Below are positions 8,909-17,427 of a stretch of 64,000 nucleotides of DNA, piece by piece. Location: contig NZ_FNDT01000010.1 in NCBI RefSeq assembly GCF_900099735.1, positions 62,001 to 126,000 on the forward strand, written 5' to 3'. This DNA is from Arthrobacter subterraneus. Lineage in GTDB: Bacteria > Actinomycetota > Actinomycetes > Actinomycetales > Micrococcaceae. The position numbers were made by a program, and so were the translations under genes. Below the pieces are notes generated by a model that ran no database searches, had not been told where the DNA came from, and saw nothing but the letters and a program-made list of their open reading frames with translations. The number at the start of each line of letters is the position of its first letter. Position 1 is the stretch's first letter.

Positions 8909-10593
8909 ATGCCTTTCAAGCCGCAACCGGCCGGTAAAGACACCCGGCGCACGAGTTCCCTGTCCGGGGGCTCCATGAATCCTCCCGGTCCGCAGGAGCT
9001 TCAGGACCGGGATGTCGAGTTCAAATCGCCCGGCGAGCGTGCCCCCGCCGAGGATCCCAAGACCCACCGGATCAAATGGACCGGGTTTGCTGTTGGTCTT
9101 GGCCTGGCACTGCTTGTCTACTTCGTGATGCCCGCCGATCTGGCGCATCCGGCCAAACTGACGGCTGCCACGGCAGTACTCATGGGCGTGTGGTGGATGA
9201 CCGAGGCCATTCCCATCCCCGCCACGGCGCTCCTTCCGCTGATCATCTTCCCCGTTCTGGGGGAGGACGTGGCAGTGGACGACGTCGGCGCCTCCTATGG
9301 CAGCAACATCATCTTCCTCTTCATGGGCGGCTTCCTTCTTGCCCTTGCGATGCAGCGCTGGAATCTGCACCGCCGCATCGCGCTCCAGACGGTGCGCGTG
9401 ATGGGCACCAAACCGGCACAGATGGTCGCAGGATTCATGGTGGCCACCGCCTTCCTCAGCATGTGGGTCTCCGATACGGCAACCGCCGTCATGATGCTGC
9501 CGATCGGCGTGTCCGTCCTGCTGCTGCTCCCCAATCTGCTGGCCGACGCCGCGGCGGAAGGCAAAGCGGACGGTCATGCGCGTGGGACGGCATCTGATCC
9601 GGACCTGGAGGGGGCGGATCCGCAGAGTGCGGAAGTCAAGGACGCCATCATCAAGTCCAACTTCGGCACCGCTCTCATGCTGGGTATCGCCTACGCAGCC
9701 TCCATCGGTTCGCTCGGCACGATCATCGGGACCCCGCCCAATACGCTCCTCGTCGGGTACTGCAGGAGGAACATGACATCAGCATCGGCTTCGGGCAGTG
9801 GATGCTCGTGGGGGTTCCCCTATCCGTGGTGATGCTGACCATCGCCTGGTTCCTGCTCACCAAAGTCCTGTTCAAGCCCGAGATCGACCACATTCCGGGC
9901 GGCAGGGAGCTGATCGGCAAGGAACTCGCCCAGCTGGGACCCATGTCCAGCGGCGAAAAGCGCGTGCTCGCGATCTTCGCCCTGGCCGCCCTCAGCTGGG
10001 TCTTTGTACCGGTCATCTTCCCGTCCGCGCCCATCGACGACGCCGGGATCGCCATGGTGGTGGGCCTGCTGCTGTTCCTGCTGCCGGCCAGCGCGGCGCG
10101 CGGCGTACGGCTGCTCGACTGGGATTCCGCCGTCAAGCTGCCGTGGGGTGTCCTCCTGCTGTTCGGCGGCGGGCTGGCCCTTTCCTCCCAGTTCTCCTCC
10201 TCGGGCCTGACCGAGTGGATCGGCGAAAGTGCGGGAGCGCTGGGCGCCGTGCCGGTGCTCCTGATCGTGTTGATCTTCGCGACCGGCATCATCTTCCTGA
10301 CGGAACTCACCAGCAACACCGCGACTGCGGCAACGTTCCTGCCCGTCGCCGGTGGCGTAGCGCTGGGCCTGGGGCTGGATCCGATGCTCCTGGCCATTCC
10401 GGTGGCGCTGGCGGCAACCTGTGCGTTCATGCTGCCGGTGGCCACACCGCCTAATGCCATCGCGTTCGGCTCCGGCTACGTGACCATTGGGCAGATGATC
10501 CGCGGCGGCCTGTGGCTCAACCTGATCGGCATTGTGCTGATCACCCTGGTGACCATGACGCTGGCGGTGTGGGTGTTCTCCATTACCTACTAG
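8909..10593 (+). pseudogene. SLC13/DASS sodium:dicarboxylate (or sulfate) symporter, broken by a 1-base deletion
   Basis: Two reading frames together form one divalent-anion:sodium symporter. The first (to 9832) has a hydrophilic N-terminus, then TEAIPIPATALLPLIIFP, SNIIFLFMGGFLLA, SMWVSDTATAVMMLPIG and SLGTIIGTPPNTLLVGY. The second carries FLTELTSNTATAATFLPV and LPVATPPNAIAFGSGYV. Right after the GGGTAC of 9755-9760 the frame shifts. Adding one C after 9760 would join them as GTPPNTLLVGY-LQEEHDISIGFGQW with no other change. The first frame otherwise ends in a tail with no family resemblance. This is either a genuine inactivating mutation or a sequencing error. I chose the ATG at 8909 because GGAG lies five bases upstream. 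Confidence 0.88.
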
Positions 10594-10615
10594 CGGCCGC
10601 GGACCGGCGGATTAC

Positions 10616-12286
10616 TCAGTGAGGCTTTCGCGCCGCTACCGGGTGCGGGGCGATGGTGATCGACGTGACCTCCTGCAGCTTCGGAGCGTCATGGTGCCCA
10701 TCGATGACGACGCCGGTGTCCCACCGCAGCTTCAACCCCTCCGCGGTCACCTCCAGGCTTGCGAGGTTGTTGTCGAACCATGGGTTCTTCAGCGTTGACC
10801 AGTGGAATGGCGGGTGTGGGGAGAACCGGGCGAGTACCCCACCGAGCGGGCCGGCAACCCGCCGCGACATCACCGCCGCAACCCAGCGGAGGGCGGGACG
10901 GAGCGGGTTCCGGATCGGAGAACAGACCGCCTGCAGCACCCGCGACTGCATGGGCCGGTCCACTTCCTCAATATAGGAGAAGTGGACATCCCCGGACAGG
11001 AAAGTCACGGTCTCGGGGGCAACGCCCCGCCTGCCCTCGGCAACCTCGGTTGTCATGGCGGCAATGGCACGGAAGCTGTCGGGGAATGCCGCCCAGTGCT
11101 CAAGGTCGATTGCCTGCCGGATCCACTCACCCGCCAGGGCGAGGCGTTCGCCCCAGCGGCCGTCGGCCAGCACAGCGTTCCAGTCTTCGATGTGATGGAG
11201 CCCGCGGGGGAGAAGGAACGGCAGGGACGTGGCGATGAGCAGGTGCCGCCGGTCGCCCTGCATCCGCTCGTCGAGCCACTGCAGTTCCTTCGGGTCAATC
11301 ATGGAACGCCTGCCGGGTTCCAGTACCCGGGCCGCCCGGGAATCGAGGACGATCAGCCGGGTGTCACCGAAATCCCGGCAGAAGCTCCAGCGGTAGCGTT
11401 CCGGGTCCCGGTCAGCTTCATCGACGACCGCCTCGACGATGGGGCCGAGTTCGATCTCACCAGGCCCAGGATGGGACTGGATGGCCTGCCAGATTTCGTC
11501 GGCCGCTCGCTCCTCGGGTGAGAGGTTGCCGAGGTGCTGGTACACCCAGTAGGACGCCAGTCCGGAGACGATCCGATCCCGCCACTACGGGATCGTCGCG
11601 ACCTTCTTCTTCCAGAGCAGCGACGAGTTCCAGTCGTCCCGGATGTCATGGTCATCGAAGATCATGGCGCTCGGGACGGTGGACAAAAGCCACCGGATTG
11701 CCGGCCCGGACCAGGCCAGCCGGTAGATCTGGGTGTACTCCTCGTAGTTGCGCAACTCCGCATCCAGCTTGGTGCTGATGCCGCGGTCGTTCCGGATGAT
11801 CTGACGCATTTCACTGCTCGGCAGGTCGGCGTACACCTGATCGCCCAGGAACGCGATGAGATCCGGTGCGGCTTGCTCTCCCCGGTCCGCGAGGTGCAGG
11901 GCGAACGCCAGTAACGAGTCCACGCCGTGGGATTTGTGGGCGGCGAGGTCATTCACTTCGCTGGTTCGGCAGGAACCGTAGGAAAGGCGGAACGGCCGGT
12001 CGGGGTCAATCGTGCGGATCACGGGGGCAGGAAACGGTGACTCTTCCTCAGGCCACACCCGCTCGCCGTCGATCTCGACCGTGTAGGGCGAACTGGATCC
12101 GGGCTCCAGGCCGTCGACCTCAACAAGTGCGTAGTGGTGCCCATGTACGGAGAAGGTGGCAGCTTCCCATTCCCTGCCGGCAGAACTCACCCGGACCCGT
12201 GCGGCTGTGCGCGTTTCCACCCACACGCTCGCTGTTGTCTCGTCGACAAACCGGAGCATAGGGCCAAGTATCAGCGAGCTGTCCAT
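10616..12286 (-). pseudogene. PhoD-like metallophosphatase interrupted by an in-frame amber codon
   Basis: A 557-codon frame encodes a PhoD-like phosphatase but contains TAG at 11587-11585. The first part has an N-terminal Fn3-like domain (to about residue 95), then LSYGSCRTSE, IAFLGDQVYADLP and MIFDDHDIRDDWN, the metal-ligand blocks of this family. The second part has SYWVYQHLGNLSPEE, RLIVLDSRAAR and LSGDVHFSYIEE. Both parts lie in the same frame, so a single base change (most simply TGG to TAG within TIP-W-WRDRIV) accounts for it. PhoD relatives hydrolyse phosphodiesters or phosphoesters. No signal peptide is seen, unlike secreted PhoD. If the stop is real, the product would lack the second half of the metal site. 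Confidence 0.87.
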
Positions 12287-12334
12287 AGGTCAGTTCTACC
12301 CGCGTGTTGGGTAGCCGCGCCATTGCAGGCACGC

Positions 12335-13036
12335 TCAGCCGACGTAGTCCTCCCAGAGGCGGTCGACGTCGTCGTTCTCCGTGGCCGCCCCGCGCAGCAG
12401 CAGCTTTCCCGTTGATTCGAGGTGCCGGCGCATTGCGCGTGCGGCGGCCTCGGCGTCACTATGCTCAACGGCGGTGAGGATGGGCAGGTGCTCGGCGTAG
12501 ACCTCCTCAAGCGACCGGGAGGTGCGGATCGTGGACATTCCGACGAGGCGGGTTGCGTCACGAAGGTTCGCAATGATGCGGATGGTGCGGCTGTTGCCCG
12601 CAAGGTTGAGCAGGAGGCCGTGAAGGTGCTGGTCGTGGAGGAGGAAGGTGCCCTCGTCGCCGTCGAGCACCGCCTGCTGCATGGCCTCGCGTTCCTTCTC
12701 GAGTGCCTCGCGGTCCTGGGGGCCGGCACGCCGCGCCGCGTGGGCAGCGGCCGGAACCTCAAGGGCCACCCGAACCGCCATGATCTCGGCGAGCTCGCGG
12801 GCGCCGGGCAACACCACGCGGAACCCGCGGTTCTTCTCGATCGTCACCATCCCGGTCTCCGCCAGCCGCAGCAGGGCCTCGCGGACCGGGCTGCGGGAGA
12901 CGGCCAGCCGGTCCGCCAGCTGGTACACCGAGTACAGCTCACCGGGTACAAACGTGCCGTTCCGGATGCCGTCACGCACCGCTTCGATGGTGCGTTCGGT
13001 GAGTGACGGCGGTCGCGGCGTCGGTGCGGCAGGCAT
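12335..13036 (-). CDS. GntR-family regulator, FCD (FadR) subfamily
   Basis: This 233-residue transcription factor has a winged helix at about residues 10-75 (YQLADRLAVSRSPVREALLRLAETGMV) and an all-helical FCD ligand domain. FCD metal ligands appear as the Asp/His pattern HDQHLHGLLLNLAGN and AEHLPILTAVE. Members of this subfamily often sense carboxylates and repress neighbouring catabolic genes. It is transcribed divergently from the D-2-hydroxyacid dehydrogenase fusion, with only 52 bp between starts. A 12-bp perfect palindrome lies against that gene's start, which makes it the likely regulator of the neighbour (LldR/GlcC-like logic). The ligand is inferred, not shown. Confidence 0.9.
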   Translation of the reverse strand: MPAAPTPRPPSLTERTIEAVRDGIRNGTFVPGELYSVYQLADRLAVSRSPVREALLRLAETGMVTIEKNRGFRVVLPGARELAEIMAVRVALEVPAAAHAARRAGPQDREALEKEREAMQQAVLDGDEGTFLLHDQHLHGLLLNLAGNSRTIRIIANLRDATRLVGMSTIRTSRSLEEVYAEHLPILTAVEHSDAEAAARAMRRHLESTGKLLLRGAATENDDVDRLWEDYVG

Positions 13037-13074
13037 GCACCCAGCCTAGCCGTGTGCGCGGGGCCTGCGTAGTA

Positions 13075-13086
13075 GTAACATGTTAC
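13075..13086. promoter_or_regulatory. Palindromic candidate operator GTAACATGTTAC
   Basis: This is a perfect 12-bp palindrome just ahead of the ATG at 13089 and in the short divergent space facing the GntR gene. FCD-type GntR proteins bind short palindromes containing GT-N-AC. TAACAT (13076-13081) could also serve as a -10 element for a transcript starting at or near 13089, so repressor binding would block the promoter. Binding is inferred from position and symmetry. Confidence 0.55.
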
Positions 13087-13088
13087 CC

Positions 13089-15968
13089 ATGGCGACGACG
13101 CTCACGGCACCCAGGTCCCTTGTATCCGAACTGCAGTCGCGCGGTGTTGCGGATGCGCGGGCTGACGCAACCTCCCGCGCCGTCTACTCCAGCGACGCCT
13201 CCCTCTACCGGATCCAGCCCGCCGCTGTCGTCTTCCCGCGGCACCTCGACGAAGTCCTCACCACCCTCGAAGTGTGCCGCGAACGCGGAATCCCGTTCAC
13301 CTCACGCGGCGCCGGCACGTCCCTGGCCGGAAACTCGATCGGCCGCGGGGTCGTCATCGACTTCAGCCGCCACCTCAACCGGGTCCTGGAGTTCGACGCC
13401 GAGAGCCGGACCGCCGTTGTGGAACCCGGCGCCGTGCATGCCACGCTCCAGAAGGTGGCGCTCGCCCATGGCCTCCGGTTCGGTCCTGACCCGTCGACGC
13501 ACACGCGCTGCACCGTGGGCGGCATGATCGGCAACAACGCGTGCGGATCGCGGGCGCTCGCCTATGGCCGGACAGCTGACAACGTCACCCATCTCGAGGT
13601 GATGACGGGATCGGGCACCAGGCTCCGGCTGGGAGCCGGGGACGCGCCGTCGTCCGCTGAAACGGACGCGCTTCGCTCGCTGGTGGGCGAGAACCTTGGG
13701 ACCATCCGCACGGAACTGGGCCGGTTTGGCCGGCAGGTGTCGGGCTACTCGCTGGAGCATCTGCTGCCGGAGCGCGGATTCGACCTGCGCCGGATGCTCG
13801 TGGGCAGCGAGGGGACGCTCGCCGTGGTGCTTGAAGCGGGCGTCCGGCTGGTGACCGACGCGCCGCACAAGACCATGGTGGTGCTTGGGTTCGCGAACAT
13901 CGGCGACGCCGGTGACGCGGTGACCGCCGTGCTGCCGTTCAAGCCCACCGCGTGTGAGGGGCTGGATTCGCGGATCGTGGAGGTGGTGCGCTCGCGGAAG
14001 GGGCCGCAGGCAGTGCCCGAACTGCCCGGTGGGGCGGCCTGGCTGTTTGTTGAGATCTCGGGTGACGACGCCGCCGAGGTCGCCGACCGGGCAGCAGCGG
14101 TCAGCCGGACCGGCGCCGCCACGGACTCACGCATCATCACCAACCCCGCCCAGGCGGCAGCGCTGTGGCGGATCCGCGAGGACGGCGGGGGGCTTGCCGG
14201 CCGCTCGCCGGCAGGTGCACCGGCCCACGCGGGGTGGGAAGACGCGGCCGTCCCGCCGGAACGGGTGGGGGACTACCTCCGGGAATTCGACGATCTCCTC
14301 CTGACCCACAACCTCACGGGATTCCCGTTCGGCCACTTCGGAGACGGCTGTGTGCATGTGCGCCTGGACTTCCCGTTCCAGCGCGACGACGGCGCCGCCG
14401 CCTTCCGTGCCTTCCTCACCGACGCGGCACGGCTCGTGGCCTCCTACGGTGGATCCCTCTCCGGCGAACACGGCGACGGCCGTGCCCGCAGCGAGCTTCT
14501 GCCGTACATGTATACGCCGGCCGCGCTCTCGCTCTTCGGCAAGGTCAAGGGCATCTTCGACCCGGACAACATCCTCAACCCCGGCATCCTGGTGGATCCC
14601 GAGCCACTCGACGCCAACGTTCGGGTTGCAGAGGCAGGACCACTGCGCTCCGGCCTCGCCTTCGGTTATGAGCACGACGACGGCGACTTCAGCCAGGCGG
14701 TCCATCGCTGTACCGGCGTGGGCCAGTGCCGCGCCACGCAGCGGAACAGCCATACCGTGATGTGCCCGTCCTACGTGGCGACGCTGGAAGAGAAGGACTC
14801 CACGCGCGGCCGTGCCCGGGCGCTGCAGGAGATGATCAACGGAAGCGTCACCGGCGGCGCGGCCGCCGGCCACAAACAGGGCAAGCCTAACTGGCGGGCG
14901 CCGGAGGTCCATGATGCACTCGACCTCTGCCTGTCCTGCAAGGGCTGCGCCTCGGATTGCCCCACAGGAATCGACATGGCCTCCTACAAAGCGGAGGTCC
15001 TGCACCAGAGCTACAAGGGTCGGATCCGGCCGGCGTCGCACTATTCGCTCGGCTGGCTGCCACGGTGGGCTTCGCTCGCATCGGTTGCGCCGCGGGTGGT
15101 GAACGCCCTGATGAGCCTGCCCGGCCTCGGGAAGCTGGGGCTGCGGGTAGCAGGCGTGGACCAGCGCCGAAAAATCCCCGCCTTCGCCCCGCAGACGTTT
15201 CACAAGTGGTTCGCCGGCCGACCCGTCAACGCGTCCGGGGGTCGACCGCCCGTACTTCTCTGGGCGGATTCCTTCACCAACAACTTCTCCCCAGAGGTCG
15301 GCAAGGCGGCGGTACGGGTGCTCGAGGACGCAGGCTACGAGGTGCGCATTCCGGAGAAGCCGGTGTGCTGCGGGCTCACCTGGATCTCGACCGGGCAGCT
15401 CGACAGCGCCCGGAAGATCCTGCGCTCATCCGTGAACACCCTGAAGGAGTATGCCGAGCAGGGGATTCCCATCGTGGGGCTTGAACCCTCGTGTACCGGT
15501 GTGCTCCGCTCGGACTCGATCGAACTGCTGGGCCGTGCGGAAGCAGGGAAGGTTGCCGCGGCCACGCACACCCTCGCGGAATTGCTTGCGCAGACGCCCG
15601 GGTATGAGTCGCCGTCCTTGGAGGGGACCACCATCGTTGCGCAGCCGCACTGCCACCATCACGCTGTAATGGGGTGGAGCCCGGATGCGGCGCTGCTGGA
15701 AGGCGCGGGCGCCTCGCTGCAGAAGCTCGGGGGCTGCTGCGGCCTGGCTGGGAATTTCGGGGTCGAACGCGGCCACTATGAGATTTCCGTTGCGGTGGCC
15801 GAGCAGCAGCTGCTGCCGGCGGTCCGCGCCGCAGCCGATGACGCCGTCGTCCTTGCTGACGGCTATTCCTGCCGGACCCAACTGGAGGACCTCAGCGAGC
15901 GGAAGGGAATTCATTTGGCGCAGCTGCTGGATCAGGCACAAAGTGCGCAGCGACCCGCCAAAGCATAA
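13089..15968 (+). CDS. FAD/Fe-S D-2-hydroxyacid dehydrogenase (GlcD-GlcF/YdiJ-type fusion)
   Basis: This 959-residue fusion enzyme probably oxidises D-lactate, D-2-hydroxyglutarate or a similar D-2-hydroxyacid and passes electrons to the respiratory chain. An FAD_binding_4 domain comes first (SRGAGTSLAGNSIG and TVGGMIGNNACGSRALAYGRT), followed by an FAD-oxidase C domain ending with GEHGDGRARSELLPYMY. A ferredoxin-like cluster motif CLSCKGCASDCP lies at about residue 613. Two CCG domains follow (CCGLTWISTGQLD and GCCGLAGNFGVERGHYE), as in GlcF. A second in-frame ATG at 13080 lies inside the palindrome. I prefer 13089, which fits a leaderless message downstream of TAACAT. The divergent GntR regulator supports induction by substrate. 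Confidence 0.9.
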   Translation: MATTLTAPRSLVSELQSRGVADARADATSRAVYSSDASLYRIQPAAVVFPRHLDEVLTTLEVCRERGIPFTSRGAGTSLAGNSIGRGVVIDFSRHLNRVLEFDAESRTAVVEPGAVHATLQKVALAHGLRFGPDPSTHTRCTVGGMIGNNACGSRALAYGRTADNVTHLEVMTGSGTRLRLGAGDAPSSAETDALRSLVGENLGTIRTELGRFGRQVSGYSLEHLLPERGFDLRRMLVGSEGTLAVVLEAGVRLVTDAPHKTMVVLGFANIGDAGDAVTAVLPFKPTACEGLDSRIVEVVRSRKGPQAVPELPGGAAWLFVEISGDDAAEVADRAAAVSRTGAATDSRIITNPAQAAALWRIREDGGGLAGRSPAGAPAHAGWEDAAVPPERVGDYLREFDDLLLTHNLTGFPFGHFGDGCVHVRLDFPFQRDDGAAAFRAFLTDAARLVASYGGSLSGEHGDGRARSELLPYMYTPAALSLFGKVKGIFDPDNILNPGILVDPEPLDANVRVAEAGPLRSGLAFGYEHDDGDFSQAVHRCTGVGQCRATQRNSHTVMCPSYVATLEEKDSTRGRARALQEMINGSVTGGAAAGHKQGKPNWRAPEVHDALDLCLSCKGCASDCPTGIDMASYKAEVLHQSYKGRIRPASHYSLGWLPRWASLASVAPRVVNALMSLPGLGKLGLRVAGVDQRRKIPAFAPQTFHKWFAGRPVNASGGRPPVLLWADSFTNNFSPEVGKAAVRVLEDAGYEVRIPEKPVCCGLTWISTGQLDSARKILRSSVNTLKEYAEQGIPIVGLEPSCTGVLRSDSIELLGRAEAGKVAAATHTLAELLAQTPGYESPSLEGTTIVAQPHCHHHAVMGWSPDAALLEGAGASLQKLGGCCGLAGNFGVERGHYEISVAVAEQQLLPAVRAAADDAVVLADGYSCRTQLEDLSERKGIHLAQLLDQAQSAQRPAKA

Positions 15969-16019
15969 CGGTTGCATAACACAATAAGCGTATTTACCTG
16001 TTGAGGTTTTGATTGCGGT

Positions 16020-16081
16020 AATTGTTGGAGGGCCTTGATTGCCACTCGCAACAATTGGGCGCGGTTGGCGACGACGCCAAC
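16020..16081 (+). promoter_or_regulatory. Upstream region of the helical surface protein with two inverted repeats
   Basis: The 136 bp between the dehydrogenase stop and the surface protein start is unusually AT-rich for this genome. It holds two perfect inverted repeats: AATTGTTG (16020-16027) with CAACAATT (16049-16056), and GTTGGCG (16064-16070) with CGCCAAC (16075-16081). A GGGGAG ribosome site precedes the ATG at 16105. The repeats may be regulator sites or leader hairpins; nothing more specific can be said. Confidence 0.35.
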
Positions 16082-16104
16082 GTCCACTCGTACAGGGGAG
16101 AACC

Positions 16105-17343
16105 ATGAAAGCACGCAAGCAGCTTCTCGCTGCAGGATCCACCGTCACGCTCGTTGCGGGCGGTGCTTTTTTTGCCGCGACGCCGGCCGCAGCCGTTCAC
16201 GAATCGCCGGAGTGCCTCACGGCGCAGAGCCAGTTCACAGCTGCCCTCAATAATGCAGGGATTACCGCGGACCTGGAGGTGCAGCTCGCCGTAGCGCTGC
16301 AGAACCTCATTGACGCGCAGGAAACGCTTGATCTGCTGACGGTGGAGGGTGCGCTCACCGTGGAGGAGCTCGAAGTCCTGGTGACCGAGGCGCTACTGAC
16401 TGTCGAAACCGAGCAGCTTCCGAACCTCAATGCCATCATTAACGCCAACGCGTCTGCGGGCAGCGCAGTAGGAGAAGCCCAGGCCCTCCTCGAAGTTGTG
16501 TTGGGCGGACAAATCGATCAGGTGACGGCGGATGCGCTGCTGGAGCTGGGTATCGACGTTGAGGATTTCCTCCTCGCTGCAGCGTTGGATATTGACGGTC
16601 TTACTGCGGCCATCAACGCCGCTGTCACAGGGGGCGACCTCACACAGGTCGAAGCAGATGCGCTCCTCGGCGACCTGGCCGACGGTGAGTTGACCCAGGC
16701 CTCCGTTGACGCGCTGTTCGACGTCGGCATCGTTTCCAGTGAATTCCTGCTTGAGGCAGAGGTTGACCTCGTAGCGCTCGAGGGTGCCCTTCGCGACGTC
16801 ATAGCTGACCTTGAGATCCTCGTTGACGACGCAGCAACGGCACAGTTGCTGGTCGACCTCCTGGCCAGCGGCGATATCGAGGGATTGCTCGCTCTTGAAG
16901 CCGAGCTGGACGCGCTGCTTGGTGACGTGGACCTTAGCGCCCTGATTGATCTGCAGAACCAGATCGTCGCGGCCGACGCAGTTCTCCAAGCCGAGGCAGA
17001 CCTTGCTGCGGCGGTCGCCGTCGTCGAAGGCCTCCTCATTCAGCTCGAAGGGCTGGACATCGACCTGCTGGAGCTGGAGGCACTCTTCAACGCGGCGATC
17101 GATGCCTGCACCGAAGCAGGAGCCGTGGGCGGCGTTGGCACCGACGGCGGTACCGGAACCGGGACCGGCGGCGGCGCAGTCACCACGGGCGGGGGCACCG
17201 GTAGCGCTAATCGCGGAATGAACGTTCAGACAGCCGCAACAACAACCGACACCGACCCCGCTGGGATCGGCGTCCTCGCAGCAGGTCTGGGCTTCATGGT
17301 TGTCGCCGGAACGCTGGCAGCCCGCCGCGTCAGCAACAGCTAG
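16105..17343 (+). CDS. Secreted all-helical surface protein with a C-terminal NVQTA sorting signal
   Basis: This 412-residue protein is exported and probably wall-anchored. Residues 1-30 form a signal peptide (MKARKQ, hydrophobic core, ATPAAA). Residues 35-335 are rich in Ala, Leu, Asp and Glu and should form a long helical domain. It has an internal duplication: GQIDQVTADALLELGI near 135 and GELTQASVDALFDVGI near 194, each followed by FLL. The only cysteines, 37 and 335, bracket the domain and could form a disulfide. A Gly/Thr-rich linker (340-370) leads to GMNVQTA (371-377), then a hydrophobic segment (about 386-405) and the tail ARRVSNS. This is the plan of a sortase substrate, but without LPXTG. 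The sortase gene lies directly downstream. The ectodomain family is not recognised. Confidence 0.85.
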   Translation: MKARKQLLAAGSTVTLVAGGAFFAATPAAAVHESPECLTAQSQFTAALNNAGITADLEVQLAVALQNLIDAQETLDLLTVEGALTVEELEVLVTEALLTVETEQLPNLNAIINANASAGSAVGEAQALLEVVLGGQIDQVTADALLELGIDVEDFLLAAALDIDGLTAAINAAVTGGDLTQVEADALLGDLADGELTQASVDALFDVGIVSSEFLLEAEVDLVALEGALRDVIADLEILVDDAATAQLLVDLLASGDIEGLLALEAELDALLGDVDLSALIDLQNQIVAADAVLQAEADLAAAVAVVEGLLIQLEGLDIDLLELEALFNAAIDACTEAGAVGGVGTDGGTGTGTGGGAVTTGGGTGSANRGMNVQTAATTTDTDPAGIGVLAAGLGFMVVAGTLAARRVSNS

Positions 17344-17360
17344 CATTACGGGACACGTCG

Positions 17361-17397
17361 GGTGAGGGGTGCCGTCCAGCGGACGGTGCCCCTCACC
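17361..17397 (+). promoter_or_regulatory. Strong intergenic hairpin between surface protein and sortase
   Basis: A 17-bp stem (17361-17377 with 17381-17397) closed by an AGC loop starts 18 bases after the surface-protein stop. Every position pairs, with two G-U wobbles. No U-tract follows, so it is unlikely to be a full terminator. It could attenuate the downstream sortase gene or stabilise the 3' end of the upstream message. The second sortase locus has a hairpin in the same place. Confidence 0.75.
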
Positions 17398-17427
17398 GCA
17401 CCACCACAGGGAAAAGATCGCAGGAAC

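Noticed and set aside
9755-9765. Programmed ribosomal frameshifting in the SLC13 gene
   Set aside because: There is no slippery heptamer and no need for two products in this family; a simple deletion is sufficient.
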